The notes under the pieces are model-generated. The model was not told the origin of the DNA and made no database searches. It saw nothing but the letters and a program-made list of their open reading frames with translations. A program made the position numbers and the translations under genes. A stretch of 64,000 nucleotides of DNA from Bacteriovoracales bacterium (GTDB taxonomy: Bacteria > Bdellovibrionota > Bacteriovoracia > Bacteriovoracales > Bacteriovoracaceae): assembly GCA_028346125.1 (NCBI GenBank), contig JAOMEV010000005.1, positions 24,083-88,082 on the forward strand. Reading direction: 5' to 3'. Shown piece by piece: positions 37,101 to 44,954 of the stretch (its first letter is position 1; each line of letters opens with the position of its first letter).

Positions 37101-38745
37101 AGGTTTTACTCTTTGAACCAAGGCCCAAAAGGTCCTCCGTTTCACCCTTCTCAACTATTCCTACTTTCTTTTCAAAAAATATGAGGTCCTGACAGAAGCG
37201 GACTGTCGAGGCCCTATGGGTAGAAAGGATAAATGTTTTTTTCTTAAGTTTTGGAAGCGCTTTTAACTTTTCCACTATCTCTTTTTCCAGAAGAACATCT
37301 ATAGAAGAAAAAGGGTCATCCCAAATAAACCAGTCAGCACCACCAAGAAGGCTCCTTACTAAGCAAAGCCTTTTGGCCTGCCCACCACTTAACCTTTTTC
37401 CATGCTCTCCAACCTCAAGCGCCAACAGAGAATCTCTATCAGAAGATAAAAAGTCTAAAGAAAATAGTTTTAAAAGCTCGTAGGCTTCATCTTTTTGACT
37501 TTCAGATGCAGTTTTTCCCAAAAAGATATTTGACTCAAGGCTATCATTATAGATGTAAGGGCCTTGAGCAACGAGAGAAATCTTTTCTCCCTTGTTTCGT
37601 AAAACATGGGCCAATTGAAAAAGAACTACACTTTTCCCACAGCCGGTATTTCCTATAAGGGCAGTCCATTGATGAGTTTCAACATTAAACGAAAGCCTTT
37701 CTTCCCAAAAATTCACAGAGAAAAATCCCTTTTTCCAAGGTCTTCCTTCTGTTTGCCCACTTTCATTTTGTTCAATAAGAAATTTTTCTTCTTCGCTTTC
37801 TTTTTCAAGATCCCTTATAAGTTCTCCGATTCTTCCCCAGGCCGCAAATGAACTTACAAAAACGATCCCAATCCAAGAAATAAAGTGAAGGGGCTCCAAA
37901 AATAAAAAAGCAAAACCTGAAAAAAGAACTAAAGAAGTTGCCCCCAATCCTTGAGAAAAAATAATATAAGCGCCCCAAATAAATGAAATCCCTACACCGA
38001 AAGGAACCAAAGGCACAGAAAAGGAGATAGCGACACCTGCTTTATAAGAAGAATAAAGTTCTTTAAAAGACTTTTCTTTAAAAAGCCCCAAGAAGGATTT
38101 TTCTGCATGATAGTTTTTGATGGTTTTTTTCCCTTCATAAACTTCCATAATAAAGTTTTGGACATCTCCCTGATAATCAAGGGCCTTCCTATGATGGTGA
38201 CGAGTTTTACCGACAAAAAAAGTAAAAAGGGCAGAGCTTACAAACATAGGAATGATGGCCCAAACTAAATCTGAGCTGTATTGATATATTTTGGGGATCA
38301 AAACTAATAAAGCAAACGTGATGTTTCCAACTTGCAAAAGAGCAAACCCAACAAAGGCCCTCATTTGTTCGATGTCTGTGTAAAGGACTTGAAAGAGCTG
38401 TCCCGAAGAATAGTTTCTATATCTTTGAGGTGGACAGTTTTCTATCCTTTTCAAGATATCCATTCTCATGTTCTTTTCGAAGACCCTAGCGGGGTAAAAA
38501 AATAAAAGCCTTGAAGAAGTCCGAAACGTGATAATTCCCAGGGCCACCCAAAAAAAAGTCGACGTTGGAGTCGCCCCCCCTTTTTCAGAAACCAAATCAG
38601 CGAGCTCTTTGGCCATAAAGGGAAGCTCACTTGATATGCTGTGCGTAAAATAAAGCATTATCAGGGCCCCTATATAATAGGGCCAAAAATTTCTAAACTG
38701 CTGGGTAAGGACCTTACCGATCCCCTCATTAAGACGAAGATTCAT
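37072..38745 (-). CDS. ABC exporter half-transporter with altered Walker B
   Basis: 557 residues. Membrane domain (about 1-310) and an ATPase with Walker A IGNTGCGKSV, canonical signature LSGGQAKR, but Walker B WFIWDDPFSSID where the catalytic glutamate is replaced by aspartate. This is the classic noncatalytic half of a heterodimeric exporter. The gene overlaps its partner by 29 bases, so both are co-translated. No good ribosome site before its ATG at 38745 is visible. Confidence 0.9.
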   Translation of the reverse strand: MNLRLNEGIGKVLTQQFRNFWPYYIGALIMLYFTHSISSELPFMAKELADLVSEKGGATPTSTFFWVALGIITFRTSSRLLFFYPARVFEKNMRMDILKRIENCPPQRYRNYSSGQLFQVLYTDIEQMRAFVGFALLQVGNITFALLVLIPKIYQYSSDLVWAIIPMFVSSALFTFFVGKTRHHHRKALDYQGDVQNFIMEVYEGKKTIKNYHAEKSFLGLFKEKSFKELYSSYKAGVAISFSVPLVPFGVGISFIWGAYIIFSQGLGATSLVLFSGFAFLFLEPLHFISWIGIVFVSSFAAWGRIGELIRDLEKESEEEKFLIEQNESGQTEGRPWKKGFFSVNFWEERLSFNVETHQWTALIGNTGCGKSVVLFQLAHVLRNKGEKISLVAQGPYIYNDSLESNIFLGKTASESQKDEAYELLKLFSLDFLSSDRDSLLALEVGEHGKRLSGGQAKRLCLVRSLLGGADWFIWDDPFSSIDVLLEKEIVEKLKALPKLKKKTFILSTHRASTVRFCQDLIFFEKKVGIVEKGETEDLLGLGSKSKTYEYFEKQLI

Positions 38746-38809
38746 GGAACATAATATAGGTTATATATTGCGTATGGACAAATAACTTACGCCAAAAACG
38801 GCCTAATAT

Positions 38810-38838
38810 TTGACAGTTTCTCCGCAAGCGACTATAAA
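38810..38838 (+). promoter_or_regulatory. Sigma70 promoter for tRNA-Val
   Basis: Perfect -35 TTGACA at 38810-38815 and TATAAA at 38833-38838, 17-base spacer, 21 bases upstream of the tRNA. Strong for such an AT-rich genome. Confidence 0.8.
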
Positions 38839-38859
38839 ATCCCCTCATTAGTCGATTAG

Positions 38860-38936
38860 AGGAGTGTAGCTCAGTTGGTTAGAGCGCTACGTTGACATCG
38901 TAGAGGTCCCCAGTTCGAATCTGGGCATTCCTACCA
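38860..38936 (+). tRNA. tRNA-Val (anticodon GAC)
   Basis: 77 bases with encoded CCA. Acceptor AGGAGTG pairs with CATTCCT (one G-T), the D arm is GCTC..GAGC, anticodon stem CTACG/CGTAG holds loop TTGACAT, and the T arm is CCCAG-TTCGAAT-CTGGG. The adjacent sequence does not look like an integrated element. Confidence 0.97.
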
Positions 38937-38978
38937 TTTCCTAATTAATACAAAACACATCGAAAGAGATCATGTTCA

Positions 38979-39272
38979 TTAAATCTTTTGACGAGATTTA
39001 TCGATAAAAATAATGTGCCTCCTGTATTCATTCCCCCCAACAACTGTAAAAATATGATCACCTACTAGAAGTTTTTTTGTCGTTTTGATCGAAAGGATTC
39101 AAAGACCTTATATCATCAAGACAACCCGCACCTCCAAGGATCCATCCTCCTTCTTAACGTATTCGATCAGGCCAATGGGTAAGGTGTAAAGCACTCTTGA
39201 TAAATTACCTTCATTTTGACCCGCGGCAAAAATTCCAGTCCATAAATACTTTTTTAAAAGCATTAAAAACAT
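38979..39272 (-). pseudogene. Interrupted reading frame, probable gene remnant
   Basis: One frame of 98 codons from an ATG at 39272 is broken by two close stops (39108-39110 and nine bases later). Before them it reads MFLMLLKKYLWTGIFAAGQN... to LEVRVVLMI; after them it continues KTTKKLLVGDHIFTVVGG and NEYRRHIIFIDKSRQKI. Both parts look protein-like. Another frame just there reads GWILGGAGCLDDIRSLNPFD, so a frameshift is also possible. No family recognised. This accounts for the 379-base gap between tRNA-Val and the next gene. Confidence 0.4.
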
Positions 39273-39315
39273 AATTTAAAACAGTGATGGCAACCTAGGT
39301 TTAGTTTTGCAATTA

Positions 39316-39600
39316 TTATGGAAGTAGAGTGTCCTTTATATCCGTTATACCGAACTCTCTCCAAGAAACACTTGTACCCAAAGTTTTGATAGTGCTCAAA
39401 TCCCAATCAGAATCCATGAACTGGGTTTTGTGTTCATGAATTGCCTTTATTCCATATATCGCAGCTTCATCATCTTCTGAATCAAAGAAAAAAGGGTACC
39501 TACATGTCGCCTCTGTAACTTTTCCTCCGGCCCTCGCTTCTGCAGAAAAAGTCACCTCTACTTCGGCCATAAATTTCTTTTTTTGGTAATCTTGCATCAT
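39316..39600 (-). CDS. Small protein, unknown function
   Basis: 94 residues, no signal peptide. GGAG seven bases before the ATG supports the start. The sequence is mixed acidic and aromatic, with the first half EVEVTFSAEARAGGKVTEATCRYPFFFDSEDDEAAIYGI resembling strand-rich regions (positions 13-50). I do not recognise a family. It diverges from the barrel gene that follows. Confidence 0.55.
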   Translation of the reverse strand: MMQDYQKKKFMAEVEVTFSAEARAGGKVTEATCRYPFFFDSEDDEAAIYGIKAIHEHKTQFMDSDWDLSTIKTLGTSVSWREFGITDIKDTLLP

Positions 39601-39709
39601 CTAAATACTCCGCTAAATATACACAATATTATTACTTCTAATAAAAGAATTGCCAAGAAACCCTCCCTGCTTTTTTAAATGCCAAAAAATAGGGTAGACT
39701 TAGAAGAGT

Positions 39710-40207
39710 ATGATAAATAAATTTCTAAAATTATCTCTATTATTTTCATTTTTGGTTATTCCTCAAAAGGCCCCTGCCTATTCGCTTTCTTTTGGCCTAA
39801 AAGGGGGGTTAGCAAATTCGGACCAATCGGTTTACGGAGGAGGATTTACTGCTAGGGTTTTTTTCAATTCAGGAAATCACCTTTTCGGTCTTGGAGGCAA
39901 TAAGGCCTTCTATTCAAAATCAAAACTTGTAAACCTCCACGAACTCGTTGAAGTTTTTTATCGTTATAAATCTCTAACCGTTGGAGCTTTTTACGGTGGC
40001 CATGTCTCTGATGTAAAAAATTATTTACAAGATGGCCTCTTTTCAACAAGTGGTGTGGCTTTTCAAAATGGCGGACTTTTAGGCCTATCCTATTTTTTAA
40101 ATTCTCGATGGGAAATTGAAATCGAAGGTCTTTACCATAATTGGACCTCTTCAGGAAAAAACAACTACATAAGCTCCTGGGTTAATTTAAGATTTTGGTG
40201 GCACTAA
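39710..40207 (+). CDS. Small outer-membrane beta-barrel protein
   Basis: 165 residues with a signal peptide (about 1-23). The remainder alternates polar and nonpolar residues in short strands with many glycines and aromatics, and ends WVNLRFWWH, near to the terminal aromatic of outer-membrane barrels. About eight strands fit the length. The substrate or enzymatic role is unknown; no PagL-type His-Ser pair was seen. Confidence 0.65.
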   Translation: MINKFLKLSLLFSFLVIPQKAPAYSLSFGLKGGLANSDQSVYGGGFTARVFFNSGNHLFGLGGNKAFYSKSKLVNLHELVEVFYRYKSLTVGAFYGGHVSDVKNYLQDGLFSTSGVAFQNGGLLGLSYFLNSRWEIEIEGLYHNWTSSGKNNYISSWVNLRFWWH

Positions 40208-40310
40208 TCAAGACTCTTTTAGTTTGGTACTAAGTATTTTTGACTAATTTTGCTTATTTTATCTCCGCCGTGGTCGAAAAGATCTATAACTATAAATGCG
40301 AATTACACAA

Positions 40311-41312
40311 ATGAATAAGATTAAAAAATTCATTATCTTTATCTTATTTTTACAAACGGGAGCATTCGCCAAGGCTCCGACTTATGATACTTTTGAATAC
40401 CTCGTTAAAGAATTTCAAAATGATATAAAAAAACTCCCACAAAAAATATCTAGCTCTGTTCTTCTCAACATTTCTGTTAAAGGTAACATCCACGAAAAAT
40501 TTAAAAATCATGTCAGACGATCTTTAGAACCCTTAAAGGGACAAAGCTCGAATTTTAAATTTAAACAATGTAAGGAGTGTTTAATCTTAAGAGCTGATAC
40601 CATTGGAAAAGAAATCTACCTCAAAAAAAGTATTACAGAACTCAAAACCATTAAAAAAATTACAAAAAAACATCAAGTTAATTCATATGCGGAAGTGTCT
40701 CTTGAGAAGACTTGGAGAAAACTCATTTTTAAAATTTCTTTTTACCAATCAAAAAACTCCACCCTTATTTGGGAAAAAACCTATGATACAGGACTTATAA
40801 ATCTAGGAAACCTGAACCTTACTGCGGCCTTTGAAATGAAAATGGGTTGGCAATACGAGCAACCAATACTACTCAACGTTTCTATTGGAGAAAAAGTTTA
40901 TGGGATAGGTCTTTTTGAACTTAATACCACTTTGGGACTTGCATCAGGTTCAGATTATTCAGGCGACCCTAAAGTGCCAAACCCCAATACAAGTTCCGTT
41001 AATAACTATTTGGCCGTAGGAACAAAAATGACTTTTAACATGAGTGAAATATTTAAACTGAATACAACTTGGGGAAGTCATTTATTTTACACAGAAATTG
41101 GTTTTTGCAACTATACTCGCCTCAAAAATTCTGGAGACCTTAAAGATCCTGAGGGCCAATGGGGCCTTAATTTTTCAATTGGATATGGAGTCAGTATTGG
41201 AAAAACCTTTTTCTTAACATCTGGTATTATGGCAGGTCTCTACTTATCAACAGAAGATAAAGGCCAAAGGTACCCATGGCTCTTAAATTCAGGCCTTGGA
41301 GTTAGGTTCTAA
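40311..41312 (+). CDS. Outer-membrane protein with N-terminal periplasmic domain
   Basis: 333 residues from the ATG at 40311, chosen to give a clean signal peptide (about 1-20); the ATG at 40296 lies five codons earlier and neither has a ribosome site. Residues about 35-165 form an alpha/beta region like TolB-N/FlgO-type domains, with one CKEC pair. The rest (about 175-333) is a strand-rich barrel ending GLGVRF. Its 3' end overlaps the converging hydrolase-cyclase gene by 24 bases. Confidence 0.6.
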   Translation: MNKIKKFIIFILFLQTGAFAKAPTYDTFEYLVKEFQNDIKKLPQKISSSVLLNISVKGNIHEKFKNHVRRSLEPLKGQSSNFKFKQCKECLILRADTIGKEIYLKKSITELKTIKKITKKHQVNSYAEVSLEKTWRKLIFKISFYQSKNSTLIWEKTYDTGLINLGNLNLTAAFEMKMGWQYEQPILLNVSIGEKVYGIGLFELNTTLGLASGSDYSGDPKVPNPNTSSVNNYLAVGTKMTFNMSEIFKLNTTWGSHLFYTEIGFCNYTRLKNSGDLKDPEGQWGLNFSIGYGVSIGKTFFLTSGIMAGLYLSTEDKGQRYPWLLNSGLGVRF

Positions 41313-42563
41313 TACCGAGTACAATTTCCTGATGTCCTTATTTAAGTTTTGTATAGGCGCTTCTTGAAACTTAATTTCTAAACCATAAACTAATGACCTT
41401 AAAAGATCAGTAACCAGAATCTGATTCAGGGATGCCATTTCTTGTACTTTCAAAACAGCATCAACACCTTGACCAGTTATCTCCCGGTCTCCCTTTTTTA
41501 TTTCTCCAATATGTAGGCCCACTCTAAAGTGAGATATCTCTTTAATCTTAAGAGCACACTGAATGGCCCTAGAAGGCCCATCAAAAGTAACGATGACCTG
41601 ATTTTCGGCCACTTTAAAAAGCGTCCCTTTGAAAAACTCAACCTGCTTTTTAATTTTTATCAAATCGTTAGTTTCAATAGACATAACAGCGGCCAAAACT
41701 GTATGTAATTTTTCTAATTTATTTTCTCTAGAAAATGATACAATATGTTCCAAAATTAAATCTGACTCGTCTAAATAAAAGCTATGTCCCGCTTTTTCCA
41801 ATTCAACAAGTTTAGAATTTTTTATTTTTTCAACAAAAGGCAAACTGGATTCGAAGGGAATTAAATTATCATTCCTTGAGTGAAGAATAAGAGTTGGGCA
41901 AGAAACACTTTTTAAAAAAGGTCTTACATCCATTCTACCGTTTAGAAAAATTAAATTTTTAATCCCTTCAGGTGTGTTAGACAAGCTTTCAAACTTGGCA
42001 AGTTTTTCTTTAAATTGACTGTCAATTAATTTTTTTGAAGGCAATGTCAGCTCCATAAAGCGACCATTACCCCAATTTTTTACCCAGCTGTTAATTTCCC
42101 TTAGTTTTAATACTTTTTTTATAAACTTAGGTATCCAGCTCTTTTTTTCACGACCCGGAGCAACCGCAAGGCCTCCAAACAAAATTATTTTTTCAACACG
42201 ATCAGGGTTCATTGAAGCAAAAAGAGTACTAATTAAGGCCCCTTCTGAATAACCAAAAAGAATCGCTTTTTTTGAAGAGACTTCATCCATCACAAACCTG
42301 ATGTCATCCATCCTTTCTTCTAATGTAGGCGCCTTTATAGACCTTTTGGAAAGTCCATTTCCGCGTTTATCAAAGATGATGACCCTAAAGTATTTAGATA
42401 ATTTATCAATAAATTCACTGTATCCAGGCATTTCGTGAATATATTCAATGTGAGACAAAATTCCTGGAACAAAGACTAAATCCTGAGAATGGGGGCCAAA
42501 AACCTGATAAGCAAGCCTAGTCCCCCCACGTTCAAGGTATAACGTTTTATACTTCATAGACAT
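41289..42563 (-). CDS. Alpha/beta hydrolase fused to a degenerate class III cyclase domain
   Basis: 424 residues. Residues 1-270: alpha/beta hydrolase with FGYSEGALIS (nucleophile elbow), VIFDKRGNGLSKR and a final HSF segment for the histidine. Residues about 285-420: the class III nucleotidyl cyclase fold, recognisable from VTFDGPSRAIQCALKI, FRVGLHIGEI, GQGVDAVLKVQEMASLNQILVTDLLR. Both metal-binding aspartates appear lost: the usual FTDIVGST position reads AAVMSIETN and GDGF reads AENQV. The cyclase part is therefore probably inactive and regulatory. It is followed on its strand by nothing and preceded six bases upstream by the next gene. Confidence 0.85.
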   Translation of the reverse strand: MSMKYKTLYLERGGTRLAYQVFGPHSQDLVFVPGILSHIEYIHEMPGYSEFIDKLSKYFRVIIFDKRGNGLSKRSIKAPTLEERMDDIRFVMDEVSSKKAILFGYSEGALISTLFASMNPDRVEKIILFGGLAVAPGREKKSWIPKFIKKVLKLREINSWVKNWGNGRFMELTLPSKKLIDSQFKEKLAKFESLSNTPEGIKNLIFLNGRMDVRPFLKSVSCPTLILHSRNDNLIPFESSLPFVEKIKNSKLVELEKAGHSFYLDESDLILEHIVSFSRENKLEKLHTVLAAVMSIETNDLIKIKKQVEFFKGTLFKVAENQVIVTFDGPSRAIQCALKIKEISHFRVGLHIGEIKKGDREITGQGVDAVLKVQEMASLNQILVTDLLRSLVYGLEIKFQEAPIQNLNKDIRKLYSVLEPNSKA

Positions 42564-42569
42564 GAGAGT

Positions 42570-43064
42570 TTAATCTGACGATGGCTCTCTTTCTAATTCT
42601 TCTTTTAGTTTGGCCACGGCTTCATCGGGAATTTTTAAACTTTCCATTTCAGTAAGGGATAGTTTTTTGAGCTCTTCCTTACTTTGCTTATCCCAAAGGC
42701 TTTGAAGGTGGGCCTCGAACTCCTCAAAGGCCTTCTTGTCCTCAGGAGTAGTTTGAGTCAACTTAATAGCCTCAAGAACTTTTTCTTTAAACTCTTTCAA
42801 CCATTTTCTTTTCAATTCAAGCTCTTCTTCTTCATTTGACCAGGGTTTCTTAGCAATTTTAACTTCCTCTGCTTTACCCGAATCTTTTACACCAGAAATT
42901 TCTACGGACTTTGAGACGGCCTTAACTTCTTTTTTTGGCGAATCTTTCTTTGCCAACTCAGTTCTTGATCCTTCTTTTACTGGTTGACCTTCTTTTTTTT
43001 GAAGAGCAAAGAAAACCCCACCCAAAATTAAAACAGAAACAACCACGACTATTACAGAGCGCAT
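42570..43064 (-). CDS. Membrane-anchored charged protein, unknown function
   Basis: 164 residues: one N-terminal helix (about 4-22), then a lysine/glutamate-rich linker (25-80) and a helical, coiled-coil-like region with EEELELKRKWLKEFKEKVLEAI near 90-112. It is the middle gene of a three-gene run with the hydrolase-cyclase downstream. The helix may be an uncleaved signal anchor. No family recognised. Confidence 0.6.
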   Translation of the reverse strand: MRSVIVVVVSVLILGGVFFALQKKEGQPVKEGSRTELAKKDSPKKEVKAVSKSVEISGVKDSGKAEEVKIAKKPWSNEEEELELKRKWLKEFKEKVLEAIKLTQTTPEDKKAFEEFEAHLQSLWDKQSKEELKKLSLTEMESLKIPDEAVAKLKEELEREPSSD

Positions 43065-43327
43065 TTTAGACTCCTTCTCAAAATGTTTCTAACATTTAAA
43101 ATTTTTTTTATTTTACGGAAACTTAGTTTTTTACACTGAAAGGAAAATAAGAAAAAAAGGTGAGGTTCTTTATTAGGGGCAATGTGAATACCTTTTTCAG
43201 AAATTGCATCAATGATATAAATCCTGAAAAAATAAAAAAATATGCCTGACAATAAAACAAGAAAAATGAACAAAAGTATCCCCTTAAGGATCACTTTTTT
43301 TTCTAATGTAAGAAGTTCACTTTTCAT
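43052..43327 (-). CDS. Small membrane protein, unknown function
   Basis: 91 residues from the ATG at 43327, preceded by AAGG; longer frames to 43357 have no site. One membrane helix (about 18-40, ILLFIFLVLLSGIFFYFF) and a basic C-terminal tail of about 40 residues. It overlaps the next gene by 13 bases, so it begins the run of three genes ending with the hydrolase-cyclase. Confidence 0.55.
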   Translation of the reverse strand: MKSELLTLEKKVILKGILLFIFLVLLSGIFFYFFRIYIIDAISEKGIHIAPNKEPHLFFLFSFQCKKLSFRKIKKILNVRNILRRSLKCAL

Positions 43328-43507
43328 AAAAACCTTCTCAGAGCTTCTTTTCTTCAATTTCTTTCTCGGTAAAGAAGGCCAAAAACTAAAAAGGATTGGT
43401 AATTTTAAACGGTATTCAATAAAGGAGGTTTAAATTTAAACATTTGTTCTTTATCAATAAATTTTGATACACTTGGTGTTATAACTTTAGTAAGGGCCAC
43501 CAAATTA

Positions 43508-44821
43508 ATGAAAGCTCTACAATTTTTTAAAGATAAAAAAGTTCTTTCCTGGGCATTATACGATTGGGCCAATTCTGCCTTTGCAACAAGTGTTATGGCC
43601 GCTTTCTTTCCTATTTATTTTAAGAAATTTTGGAGCGCCGGAGTTGACCCAAACGTTAGCTCTTCGAGACTTGCTTTTTCTATAGGAATTGCAAGTTTCA
43701 TTGTTGCGATACTAGCACCTTTTCTTGGGGCCATTGCCGACCAAATCAATGCTAAAAAGCGTTTCCTCCTTTTTTTCTTCACCACGGGAATTATATCGAC
43801 AGGGGCACTTACCTTTTTGTCCCAAGGTCGTTGGGAAATGGCCGTCTTTCTTTATGTGCTAGGAACCATTGGTTTCTCAGGGAGTAATATTTTTTACGAC
43901 GCTCTTCTTGTTTTTGTTTCTAATAAAAAAAATGTCGACTCCGTTTCTGCTTTTGGTTTTTCGTTAGGGTACTTGGGTGGGGGCCTCCTTTATTTAGTTA
44001 ATGCAATTATGGTCATGTATCCTAGTTACTTTGGCCTCGCCAATGAATCCGAGGCCATAAAAATATCTTTTATTATGGTGGCATTCTGGTGGGGACTCTT
44101 TGCCATTCCTCTTTTTTTGTTTCTTCCAGAAGAAAAAAAAGAAACTAACGATTCATTTCTTACTTCTGTAGGGAAAGGCCTTTCTAGACTGAAAAAAACT
44201 TTCACAAAATTAAAACACCTTAAAGTTACTTTTCTCTTCTTGATATCTTATTGGTGCTATATCGACGGAGTTGATACAATTGTGAGGCTCGCTGGAGACT
44301 ACGCTATCGACATTGGTATTCCTACAAACGTTCTTCTTGCAAGTTTTCTCATTGTTCAATTTGTAGCTTTCCCCTCTACGATAATTTATATCTATATTTT
44401 TGAAAAAAGATGGGGTGCCAAAGCAGGAATTATGACTGCGATCATCCTTTATATTTGTATCAGTATTTGGGGTTATTTTGTACAATCAGGGACTGAATTT
44501 TTAATTCTTGCTTTTGGTATTGGGTCCATTCAAGGGGGTATCCAATCTTTAAGTCGATCTTTCTTTTCCAAAATTATTCCAGCAAACTCTCCTACAGAGT
44601 TTTTTGGCTTCTATAATATGTTAGGAAAGTTTGCTGCAGTTTTTGGACCCCTTCTTTACGGACTGGCCAGGCAGTATACGAAAAGTCCTCGTGAATCCAT
44701 TCTTTCTATTATAATTCTTTTTGTTTTGGGTGGCATACTTCTTTATTTTGTTGATGAGGAACAGGGACAAAAAGCAGCTCAAGAACTTGCGCTTGCAAAA
44801 GATATAGAAGCAGAGACCTAG
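43508..44821 (+). CDS. UMF1/Atg22-like MFS transporter
   Basis: 437 residues with about twelve helices. The opening SWALYDWANSAFATSVMAAFFPIYF is the signature of the UMF1 family, related to the fungal vacuole effluxer Atg22, which exports amino acids. Helix spacing and SRSFFSKIIPANSPTEFFGFYN near 355-375 also fit. Substrate in bacteria is unknown. Its last bases form the left arm of a large inverted repeat described separately. Confidence 0.9.
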   Translation: MKALQFFKDKKVLSWALYDWANSAFATSVMAAFFPIYFKKFWSAGVDPNVSSSRLAFSIGIASFIVAILAPFLGAIADQINAKKRFLLFFFTTGIISTGALTFLSQGRWEMAVFLYVLGTIGFSGSNIFYDALLVFVSNKKNVDSVSAFGFSLGYLGGGLLYLVNAIMVMYPSYFGLANESEAIKISFIMVAFWWGLFAIPLFLFLPEEKKETNDSFLTSVGKGLSRLKKTFTKLKHLKVTFLFLISYWCYIDGVDTIVRLAGDYAIDIGIPTNVLLASFLIVQFVAFPSTIIYIYIFEKRWGAKAGIMTAIILYICISIWGYFVQSGTEFLILAFGIGSIQGGIQSLSRSFFSKIIPANSPTEFFGFYNMLGKFAAVFGPLLYGLARQYTKSPRESILSIIILFVLGGILLYFVDEEQGQKAAQELALAKDIEAET

Positions 44822-44907
44822 AACCCTGGGAATAATGCGTGTGGGTTTCGTAAGGAGCTACGAGTTGTGGGAATTTGGGTAGTTTAGCTCTAGGTCTCTG
44901 CCTTTTT
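44810..44907 (+). terminator. Long branched hairpin with T tract
   Basis: A 13-base perfect inverted repeat: GCAGAGACCTAGA (44810-44822) and TCTAGGTCTCTGC (44889-44901), followed by CTTTTTTC. The arms enclose 66 bases that can fold two more hairpins, AACCC/GGGTT and TCGTA-AGGAGC-TACGA. The left arm overlaps the stop codon of the MFS gene. It probably ends that transcript; the inner folds are more complex than a standard terminator. Confidence 0.6.
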
Positions 44908-44954
44908 TCTGAATTAAGAGTAGACCCAAAAGTTTGGCAAGTCAAACAAAAATA

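Noticed and set aside
38860..39315. Integrated element at the tRNA-Val 3' end
   Set aside because: No integrase, transposase, or repeat of the tRNA 3' end was found downstream.
39316..39600. Possible continuation of the interrupted frame at 38979-39272
   Set aside because: The 94-residue gene has its own strong ribosome site and stop, and no similarity between the two was seen.
39710..40207. PagL-type lipid A deacylase
   Set aside because: The barrel lacks a recognisable His-Ser catalytic motif of that family.
43428..43441. 14-bp AT palindrome GTTTAAATTTAAAC upstream of the Atg22-like gene
   Set aside because: In such an AT-rich region a palindrome of only A and T in the core is expected by chance; no further copies seen nearby.
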